In this document: one piece after another, positions 26,748-34,200 of the stretch
How the letters are laid out: each line of letters starts with the position of its first letter
Position numbering within the stretch: position 1 is the stretch's first letter
Assembly (NCBI GenBank): GCA_025964575.1
Contig: JAOPYO010000185.1
Location: 1-50,283 of the forward strand
Reading direction: 5' to 3'
Origin: Actinomycetes bacterium
GTDB taxonomy: Bacteria > Actinomycetota > Actinomycetes > Streptosporangiales > Streptosporangiaceae
DNA: 50,283 bases
The notes under the pieces: generated by a model
What the model was told of the DNA's origin: nothing
Seen by the model: the letters and a program-made list of their open reading frames with translations, nothing else
The model's database searches: none
Position numbers and translations under genes: made by a program

Positions 26748-27799
26748 AGATCGAGAAGTGGGTGGTGCGCGAGCACGTCGACGGTGTTCCCGACGTCAGC
26801 AGGATCTACGAGAAGGTGGTCGAGGAGGTCGAGGTCGCGCTCAAGGACGACGAGATGCTGCTCAAGACCTTGTACGTGTCGGTCGACCACTACCTGCAGG
26901 GCATCACCCTGGATACGCCTATCGGCGATCACATGGGTGCTGATTCGATCATGGAGGTCGTGGAGGCCGGGCCGCGCGCGGCCCATCAGGTCGGCGACCT
27001 CGTGCAGGGTTTCGGTGGCTGGCGCAGCCACGTCGTCAGCACCGGCGCGCCGGCGTTGTGGCAGACCGGGACGTTCCCGATGGTGTTCCCGGCCTATCGC
27101 ACGTTGAATCCGCAGCGTTACGACGACACGCTGCCGATCTTGACCGCGCTGGGCATCATGGGTGGGCCGGGCATGACCGCTTGGGGCACGCTGACCAAGT
27201 TCATGACGGTCAAGCCCGGCGACACGGTCCTGATCAGCGGCGCGTCGGGCTCCATCGGGACGCTGGTCGGTCAGCTGGCCAAGCGCGCGGGCGCACGCGT
27301 GGTCGGCACCACCGGTTCTCCGGAGAAGGCGAAGTATCTGACCGATCTGGGCTTCGACAAGGTCATCGGCTACCAACAGGGTGACGACGCCGACAAGGTG
27401 GGCGAGGCACTCCGGGAGGCCACGCCGGACGGGATCGACAAATACTTCGACAGCATGGGCGGCACGGTGACTGACGTGGTGTTCTCCATGCTCAACGTCG
27501 ACAGCCAGGTGGCGGTGTGCTGGCAATGGGCGACCCAGGTCGGCAACGACTATGTCGGGCCGCGCCTGTTGCCGTACATCATGTTCCCGCGCACGACCAT
27601 TCGCGGCATTTTCGCGCTGGAGTGGTTCACCGAGCAGAACTGGGATGCGCTGCATGACGAGCTGGGCGGCATGGTCCGCCGCGGTGAGATCGCCTATCAC
27701 CAGACCATCCGCCGCGGTTTCGACGACATCCCGAACGCCTATCAAAGCCTGTACGTCAACAGGGGGGCCAACCGGGGCAAGGTGCTGGTCGAGCTGTAA
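26744..27799 (+). CDS. ftdE: PTM NADPH-dependent reductive cyclase, MDR family (FtdE/IkaC-like)
   Basis: The protein has 351 residues; the ATG has AAGGAG 6 nt upstream. It is a medium-chain dehydrogenase/reductase of the zinc-free leukotriene-dehydrogenase/curcumin-reductase type: GPGMTAWGTLTKFM, SGASGSIGTLVGQLAKRAGA (nucleotide-binding) and VVGTTGSPEKAKYLTDLGFD. No catalytic zinc Cys set is seen. In ikarugamycin and related pathways the homologue forms the last ring by Michael-type reductive cyclisation. It is the last gene of the + strand cluster; no P450 follows, so further oxidation is not encoded nearby. Confidence 0.87.
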   Translation: MKIEKWVVREHVDGVPDVSRIYEKVVEEVEVALKDDEMLLKTLYVSVDHYLQGITLDTPIGDHMGADSIMEVVEAGPRAAHQVGDLVQGFGGWRSHVVSTGAPALWQTGTFPMVFPAYRTLNPQRYDDTLPILTALGIMGGPGMTAWGTLTKFMTVKPGDTVLISGASGSIGTLVGQLAKRAGARVVGTTGSPEKAKYLTDLGFDKVIGYQQGDDADKVGEALREATPDGIDKYFDSMGGTVTDVVFSMLNVDSQVAVCWQWATQVGNDYVGPRLLPYIMFPRTTIRGIFALEWFTEQNWDALHDELGGMVRRGEIAYHQTIRRGFDDIPNAYQSLYVNRGANRGKVLVEL

Positions 27800-27811
27800 G
27801 CCACGTTGAAT

Positions 27812-27836
27812 GGTGCGGTGCGGTGCGATGCGGTGC
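27812..27836. repeat. Five tandem pentanucleotide units (GGTGC)
   Basis: GGTGC occurs three times, then GATGC, then GGTGC, directly after the ftdE stop and before the convergent DinB-like gene. It is a small tandem repeat with no visible role. Confidence 0.6.
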
Positions 27837-27945
27837 ACGGCCGGATGGTGGTGGGCAACGAAGTCCCTGGTCAGCCGACTGTCGACCAAGACCAGTTGTG
27901 CGACCGGGGAACTTCGTCGCCCGCTTGTACTCCGCGATTCCGTGG

Positions 27946-28539
27946 TCACGCGGTCCAGTCAGGCCGGCGGCCGAGGTAGTACAGGAGCGCGGCGACGTCA
28001 TCGTCGGTATCCGCCTCAAGTGCCGGCGCGTAGGCACCGTAGGCCCGAAGTGGCTCGACGATGGTGGTGGCGATGGGCATCAGCGACCGTGCGAGGGTCA
28101 GGGTGAGCGGCGAGGGTTGGCCGGTGGCCACGGCGATGTCCCAGGCGTGCACCGCGGCGTCGAGCGCGCAGGCCCCGACCCCGAGCCAGGCGGGCATCGG
28201 ACCCTGCGGGAGTGGGGTCGGCGCGTCCTGGACATCTTCGCCGACGGTCGCCCAGGCGTTGGCGGAAGCTTGCAGAGCCCGGTCGACAACGGCCAGCGGA
28301 GCCTCGTCCAGGTGGCCTGAGGGTGCGAATGGGTTTTCGGACGGTCCCGGCTCTCCCGTGATCGCCGCGGCGTAGGCGACCTGGTCGCCGGCAGCGTGCT
28401 GGAGCACCTGGGTGACGGTCCACTGCTCACACGGTGAGGGCCGGTTCCAATCCTCCGGCGCCACGCCGAGGACGGTGGTGCGCAGCGCCTGATGGGCGCT
28501 GTTCAGCACTTCCCAGTCTGTCACTGTGTTCTCACTCAT
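27946..28539 (-). CDS. TIGR03086-type metal-binding protein (DinB/mycothiol-maleylpyruvate isomerase-like)
   Basis: The protein has 197 residues. The helical-bundle pattern WEVLNSAHQALRTTVLGVAP, PSPCEQWTVTQVLQHAAGDQ and CALDAAVHAWDIAVATGQP is typical of the TIGR03086 family, which belongs to the DinB/MDMPI superfamily. Metal ligands are probably the His of LQHAAGDQ and of DAAVHAWD. Some relatives are mycothiol-dependent enzymes; the substrate here is unknown. The start follows GGAAGGAAA. A dense set of palindromes lies upstream (28596-28643). Confidence 0.8.
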   Translation of the reverse strand: MSENTVTDWEVLNSAHQALRTTVLGVAPEDWNRPSPCEQWTVTQVLQHAAGDQVAYAAAITGEPGPSENPFAPSGHLDEAPLAVVDRALQASANAWATVGEDVQDAPTPLPQGPMPAWLGVGACALDAAVHAWDIAVATGQPSPLTLTLARSLMPIATTIVEPLRAYGAYAPALEADTDDDVAALLYYLGRRPDWTA

Positions 28540-28595
28540 CGCTTGAGTTTCCTTCCGGCCGGACGGACGTTGCCACCGTCACCGTATCGGTCAGT

Positions 28596-28643
28596 GAACG
28601 GATCGTTCTGTTCCAATATTAGCAGAACGGAATGATTTATTCC
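28596..28643. promoter_or_regulatory. Cluster of interlocking palindromes upstream of the DinB-like gene
   Basis: Three inverted repeats overlap: GAACG-GAT-CGTTC (28596-28608), CGTTCTG with a 12-nt spacer to CAGAACG (28604-28629), and GGAAT-GATTT-ATTCC (28629-28643). The region is AT-rich (CCAATATTAG). It looks like a TetR-type operator array controlling the DinB-like gene, but no matching regulator gene is in the window. Confidence 0.5.
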
Positions 28644-28708
28644 ACCTAGAATCTGTGATCAATCCGTTATCAAGGTCGGCCTGGCCTGGAAGGTTGCGGA
28701 GACGTAAC

Positions 28709-28722
28709 TTACTTGCGAGTAA
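28709..28722. promoter_or_regulatory. Palindrome TTACT-TGCG-AGTAA upstream of the lipase
   Basis: Perfect 5-bp arms around TGCG lie about 70 nt before the lipase ATG. It is a likely operator. I do not recognise the regulator. Confidence 0.45.
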
Positions 28723-28789
28723 TCCAGTGATGTGACCCAGAGCACATGGCGCGCGCTGTCTCGGCACTTTCCCGCCCCAGGAGAGACGC

Positions 28790-29680
28790 ATGCCTCGGAC
28801 CCGCCGCCGACTCCACGCGCTGTTCATCGCCGCCATCTCGATCCTGATCTCCAGCCTCATGCTCGCCGTAGGCGGCACCGCGGCCGCCGACGCGATCACC
28901 GACGGTCAGGCGCTCGCCGCCCCCGGCGTGCCCGGTGCCAACAACTGGTCCTGCAAGCCGACCGCGGCCCATCCTCGCCCGGTGGTGCTGGTGCACGGAA
29001 CCTTCGCCAACGGCTCGGTGAACTGGCTCGTGGCAGCGCCCGCCCTGGCCGCACGCGGCTACTGCGTCTTCGTTCTCACCTACGGGGAGAAGGAAGGAGT
29101 GGCGGTCCTTCGAGCCATTGCTCCGGTGGCGGACTCCGCCGCGCAGCTGTCCACATTCGTCAACGGCGTTCTCGCCGCCACCGGCGCATCGCAGGTGGAC
29201 ATCGTGGGCCACTCGCAAGGCGGCATGATGCCCCGTTACTACCTGCGCTTCCTCGGCGGCGCCGCCAAGGTGCACGCGCTCGTCGGCCTCGCCCCGTCCA
29301 ACCATGGCACCACTCTGGACGGACTCACCACCCTCGCCCAGTCGTGGCCCGGCGCACTCGGCATCGTCGCCTCAAGCTGCCCCGCCTGTAGCGACCAGGT
29401 CGTGGGTTCGCCGCTGCTGCAGCGGCTCAATGCCGGAAGTGAGACCGTCTCAGGCGTGAACTACACGGTGATCTCCACTAGGTACGACGAGGTCGTGACG
29501 CCGTACACCACCCAAGCCCTCAGCGGATCCAACGCGCGCAACGTGATCCTGCAGAGCCTGTGCGCCACCGACTTCTCCGAGCACGCCGCGATGGCCTTCG
29601 ACCCGATCGCACTGCACGAGACCTTCAACGCACTCGACCCGGCGCATGCGAGCACGACCAACTGCTTCTCCCACCTCTGA
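28790..29680 (+). CDS. Secreted triacylglycerol lipase/esterase
   Basis: The protein has 296 residues with a Sec signal peptide (RRRLHALFIAAISILISSLM, then AAADA). It has the alpha/beta hydrolase motifs VVLVHGTFANGSVNW (oxyanion hole), VGHSQGGMM (nucleophile Ser142), Asp233 in RYDEVVTPY and His265 in SEHAAMAFDP. Paired Cys (SSCPACSD) could form a disulfide. It resembles actinomycete extracellular lipases of the EstA/lipase class 2 type. The ATG follows AGGAGAG. It sits between the two polyketide clusters without an obvious link to either. Confidence 0.88.
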   Translation: MPRTRRRLHALFIAAISILISSLMLAVGGTAAADAITDGQALAAPGVPGANNWSCKPTAAHPRPVVLVHGTFANGSVNWLVAAPALAARGYCVFVLTYGEKEGVAVLRAIAPVADSAAQLSTFVNGVLAATGASQVDIVGHSQGGMMPRYYLRFLGGAAKVHALVGLAPSNHGTTLDGLTTLAQSWPGALGIVASSCPACSDQVVGSPLLQRLNAGSETVSGVNYTVISTRYDEVVTPYTTQALSGSNARNVILQSLCATDFSEHAAMAFDPIALHETFNALDPAHASTTNCFSHL

Positions 29681-29695
29681 TCGTCACTGGGCAGA

Positions 29696-29768
29696 GCGGC
29701 AGGCACGAACCTCCAAGATCGGGCGTTGTCGGCAACACCCGATCCCTGCGGAGGACCATGCCTGCCGC
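29696..29768 (+). terminator. 73-nt nested hairpin downstream of the lipase
   Basis: The outer arms GCGGCAGGCA (29696-29705) and TGCCTGCCGC (29759-29768) and the next CCTCC/GGAGG pair (29710-29714, 29750-29754) are in the same register. Inside, GATCGGGCGTTG (29717-29728) pairs with CAACACCCGATC (29733-29744) with one mismatch and a TCGG loop. It may terminate lipase transcription. The right arm also contains GGAGG and an ATG (29758) that opens a 54-codon ORF, so it could instead be a structured regulatory leader. Confidence 0.5.
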
Positions 29769-29899
29769 GCAGACCACCGGCGCCGCGGCGATCAATGTGC
29801 CGCCCGACAGCGAGTGTGCGGGATGGTCAGCGCTCATAGGGAGAGCACCGACATGCACACCACGGAGCTACGCATGTGCCTGCGCATGCGCCCCTCGGT

Positions 29900-30724
29900 C
29901 TATGCGCTGTTGGTGGCGGTGAAGAGGAAGTTGCGGGGGAAGCCCATGACGTCGCGGGGCAGCGGCGGCTGCCACGGCCATCGGCCGTATGCCGCACCGT
30001 CCTCGCCGGGCGTCTTCAGTGCGGTCACCCGCCAGCCGCATCCGGCGAGGAACTCCTCCGGCTCGTCGGTGCCGAATCGCCATGGGCAGCCGTCCTCGGT
30101 CAACCGCCGTAGTCCTTCCCGTGAGAACTCACTGATCATCGACTGATGGCTGAGCAGGTCCCCGGCGAGCATGCTCCCGAGAGAAGCGATCTCCGTGACG
30201 CTCTCCAGCAGCCCCCGGGCGTCGGCCTCGGTCAGATAGAAGAGCAACCCCTCAGCCACCCACAGCGTCGGTACCGCGGGATCCCAACCGGCCGCACGCA
30301 ACGCCTCGGGCCAGGCGCCGGTCAGGTCGGCGGCGACGGCCCGTCGGTCGCAGCGGTGCCACGCGTCGAGCTCGGTCAGCCGCTTCTCCTTCCAGTCGAG
30401 CAGCTCGGCCTGGTCGACCTCGTAGAGCACGGTCTCCGCCGGCCATGAAAGGCGTACGGAGCGGGTGTCCAGGCCCGCCGCCAGCAGTACGACCTGCCGG
30501 AACTCGGAGGAGCGGCTGATCACGTCATCCAGATACCGCGTGCGTACGGCGATGAACTCGCCGACTCCCGGGTTGTCGTAGCGGTCGAGCAGGGCGACGC
30601 CCTCCTCACCCGCCAGTTCTCCGGCCAGCTCGTCGATGAAGATCGCGTCATCGAGCCGCGACTCCTTCGCTCGGGCGGCCGCGGTCCAGCGGGCGGTGGC
30701 GGAAACAGCGTGCAGGCCGGCCAT
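29900..30724 (-). CDS. SAM-dependent methyltransferase, leucine carboxyl methyltransferase (LCM/TIGR00027) family
   Basis: The protein has 274 residues; ATG 30724 has GAGGAG 6 nt upstream. SAM-binding features are VVLLAAGLDTRSVRLSWP and VLYEVDQAELLDWKEKRL; TLWVAEGLLFYLTEADARGL is the LCM-family catalytic region. Such enzymes often O-methylate carboxyl or hydroxyl groups of polyketides. It is the last gene of the operon, 30 nt after the E10-type thioesterase, so it probably acts on the released PKSE product. That placement is an inference. Confidence 0.82.
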   Translation of the reverse strand: MAGLHAVSATARWTAAARAKESRLDDAIFIDELAGELAGEEGVALLDRYDNPGVGEFIAVRTRYLDDVISRSSEFRQVVLLAAGLDTRSVRLSWPAETVLYEVDQAELLDWKEKRLTELDAWHRCDRRAVAADLTGAWPEALRAAGWDPAVPTLWVAEGLLFYLTEADARGLLESVTEIASLGSMLAGDLLSHQSMISEFSREGLRRLTEDGCPWRFGTDEPEEFLAGCGWRVTALKTPGEDGAAYGRWPWQPPLPRDVMGFPRNFLFTATNSA

Positions 30725-30754
30725 GGGCAACTCCTCAAAGGACAGCGTGGGGGA

Positions 30755-31201
30755 TCAGCGACGCGAGCCGGGGCTCTGCACTTGTTCGAGCAGACGCCGC
30801 ATGGGCTCGGGTATTCGCGCGGGAACCATGTGGCCCTTCTCGTCGCGACGTACGCAGGCGATCCGCTGCTCGCCGGTGGCGACCAGCTCCTCTCCGTCGG
30901 GGAGCTGGCGCCAGTACTCGTACGTCATGACCGACTGGGTCTGGCCGAGCTCGCCCTGCCGCATTCGTATGACGACTTCGTCGAAAACGGCAAGCTCGCG
31001 CAGGTAGTCGCAGTGACAGCTCACGGTGAGCAGGCGGACTCCGTCGGCGAAGCCGGCGACCACGTCCGGGACGAAGTCCCGAAGGAACATCTCCCGTGCC
31101 CGGCCCTGCCAGCGGATGTAGTTGACGTAGTTGACGTTGCCGAGCAGGTCGGTGTCCTCGATGCCGACGACGTGCCGGTACTCATAGGCGTCCCCGCTCA
31201 C
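30755..31201 (-). CDS. Enediyne-type hot-dog thioesterase (E10 family)
   Basis: The protein has 148 residues. The GTG overlaps the PKSE stop as GTGA. YEYRHVVGIEDTDLLGNVNY and VNYIRWQGRAREMFLRDF match the E10 thioesterases (CalE7, SgcE10), whose signature is a YxVNYxRWQG segment; RLLTVSCHCDYLRELAVFDE continues the hot-dog fold. These enzymes hydrolyse the linear polyene from the PKSE ACP, and with PKSE alone give a conjugated heptaene. The tight coupling fits a 1:1 role with the PKS. Confidence 0.88.
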   Translation of the reverse strand: MSGDAYEYRHVVGIEDTDLLGNVNYVNYIRWQGRAREMFLRDFVPDVVAGFADGVRLLTVSCHCDYLRELAVFDEVVIRMRQGELGQTQSVMTYEYWRQLPDGEELVATGEQRIACVRRDEKGHMVPARIPEPMRRLLEQVQSPGSRR

Positions 31202-34200
31202 TGTGCCCCACCCGTCTGACCTGCGGCCGGCCCTGAGACGGTCAGCACCGCGAGCACGGTCGCGGCGGCGACGCCACGCAGCCGGGTCGACATCGTCAGG
31301 ATCCGATTTTCGCCGGAAACGAGCCCCACCCAGCCGCCTTCCCGGGCCGAATCGAAGGTGATGGACGTGTCGGCGGGCAGTCCCGCCTTCACCGTGCACT
31401 CCCCGGCCGCCCAAACCCGGGTGGCCGCGGTGTCGAGGTCCTCGTCGGCCTCGGCCGCAATGGTCTCGGCCAGCGCGAGCCGGTCGGCGCCGAGCAGCCC
31501 TGACCAGGTCTCCCGGCTCCGGGCGGTGACGGCCTCCAGGTCGCAGCCCGGGGTGGTCGTGGCCATCGTGACGCCCGCGCAGTGGGTCACCGAAATGGCG
31601 TCACCATCCGGGGCGCCGCCACCGGCGACCTCGGGCTTGCCGTCGGGGCGCCAGTCGACCTTGGCGTCAGCGCCGAGCAGCCGCCGGATGGCCAGCTCAC
31701 TCGCCTGCCGGCGTTCCAGCCCTTCACCGTCCAGATCGAGCACCACGCGCCCGATCAGCCCCTCCTCGATGAAGACGTGCTCGAGGTACGAGCCGAGCAG
31801 CGCGGGCACCCACACCGCCGGCACCGCGTACTTGCTGACCAGCTGAGTTCGGAAGCCCTCCCAGGTCTCGATGAGACCACCATCGTGATCGGTGACCTCG
31901 ATGTCCCAGCACTTGTCATCGAACCGGTGCCGGATGTAGACGTTCGTCGCGACGGAGCCCGTCGAGGGGCCGGGGACCAGGCGCTCCACCCCGGACGGGA
32001 TGGCGAGCACGGTCGGCCCGCACGTCTGCATGGGCTGCATGTAGGCGTCGCGGGAGGCCGGGTCGCCGAGCAGCAACCGGTCGGGGAGGTAACGCCCGAA
32101 CCACGGGACGTTGGTGCTCGGCAGCAGGCGGCCGGTCACGTGCTGCGCGCCCGTACGGTGGATGCCTTCGACGAGCTTGAACCTCGGGCCATGGAACAGC
32201 ATCGGACCGTACAGATCCGTGGAGGGCTCGAAGGCCATCGGCGGCAACGCGATGTCATCGGGGTGGGCGAGCCCGAGTGCCTTGGGCTCGGCACCGGAGA
32301 AATCGCATACCGCGCGGTAGTGGTCCATCTGGAACTTGGTCGTGCTCGCGCGGACCACAGTCGTGACTCGGCCGGGTCCCGTCCGCAGCGCCGCCACCCG
32401 GATCGTGATGGGCGTGTCTTCCTTGACGACGATGGCACGGAGGAACTCGATGTCCTCCAGCACCGGCGCGGTGTCGAGGCCGAGCACACCGGCGGCGCCC
32501 TGGGCCATGATCTCCATGCCGACGGTGCCCGGCAGCACGGCCCCCTCACCGCCGCCGAAGATGTGCTCGGCCAGGTAGGGGTCGCTGGTCCAGTCCACCT
32601 CGGAGTCGGCGACCAGCTCGATGCCGGGGTAGTACACGCGCGGACGCTCCAGGAAGCGCAACAGCGGCAGCTCGTCGGTGCCCGGGGAACCGGACCCTGC
32701 GCTGAAGACCACCGTCGGCATCTCGCCGAACCGGCCGGTGACCACGGCGACGACCGGCGCACCGGGGTCGGCGATCAGACCACGGAGCATCGCCACGCCC
32801 TGGTCGGGGGTGATGGTGGTGACGCCGACGCGGGCGAGGTTCTCGACTGAGCCGAGCCGCTCACCCATGCCGACCCCCGACCACAGGGACCACTCGACGG
32901 CCCGGCAGCGGCAGTGCGGCAGCTCCTGTGCCAGCCGCTCGACGAGGTCGCTCTGCCATTCGTTGGCGACCGCGTAGTGCGCCTCGCCGCGCAGCCCGGC
33001 CCGTCCGGTGATGCTGCCGAAGGTGACGAGCAGCCGCAGCGCACTGGTGTCGACGGCGGCCAGCACGGCCTCCAGTCCGGCGACCTTGGGATCGATCGTG
33101 TGACGGTAGTCGTCGTCGGTGAGCTCGTCGAGCAGCTTGGGGACGTTGCCACCGGCGCCGTGCAGTACGGCGGTGACCGTGCCCAGCTCTCGCTCGACCT
33201 CGCCGACCACCTCGGCCACCTTGACCGGGTCGGTGACATCGACGCGCAGATAGCGGGCGGTCACCCCGGCGGCGGACATCCGTTCCAGGTTGGCGGCCAG
33301 CTCGGTGTCCACCGCGGGGTCGGAGCGGCCCAGCAGGGCCAGCCGGGTGCCGCTCTCCCGGGCCAGGCTCAGCGCGCATTCGGCGGTGATGCCCTTGCCG
33401 CCACCGGTGACGAGCAGCACATCGTCGGAGCCGAGCGGCAGGTCGGTGCCGTCGAGCTCCACCGGGGTCAGGACCGGCTCCCGGCGGGTGCCGTCGGCGC
33501 CGTAGGCGACCTCGCGGAACCGGTCGGTCGCGGTGACCTCCGCGGCGATCCACTCAGCGGCCTCAGCGGTGCCGGGGGGTACGGTCACGACGGTGGTGGC
33601 GACCCAGGGCGCCTCGAGGTGCAGGGTCTTGGCGAACCCAGCCCCACCGGGGCCCTCCTGCACGATCGCGCAACGGGTCACGTCCTTGTCGGAGAGCACC
33701 ACCTCGGCGGCGGACCGCAGCACCGCCAGCCGGTCGGCGCGAGCCTCCGGTCCGGCCGGCAGGTCCGGCGGGAGCATGATCAGAACGCCGGTGCCGCACT
33801 CGGCCTCTTCCAGCGCGGCCCGGACCGTGTCGGCTGCGGGGTGGTCACCGATGACCTGCCAGGTGCCCTCAGCGCGCGCGGCGGTACGAGCCGGACGGAC
33901 CGCCTCCCGCCGGTCGATGAGGAAGGCGTTCACCCAGGTGGCGACGCCCGGCGGGACGATCCGGGCCGCAGCGGTCTCGGCGTCCTCCGCCGGCGCCTCA
34001 CCGGTCGAGACCAGCTGCTCCAGCGTCTCGGCGACCTGGCCCAGCGTCGCGGTGGCATAGCCGGTCGGCACGGCGGGCTCGGACAGGTCGAGCCGGCGCA
34101 TCGCCTCACCCACGATCTCGCCCACGACGATCGAGCTGAGATGCAGATCATCCAGGAACTTGCTTTCGGCCTGGACCGAATCGATCGGGAACTCGGCGTG

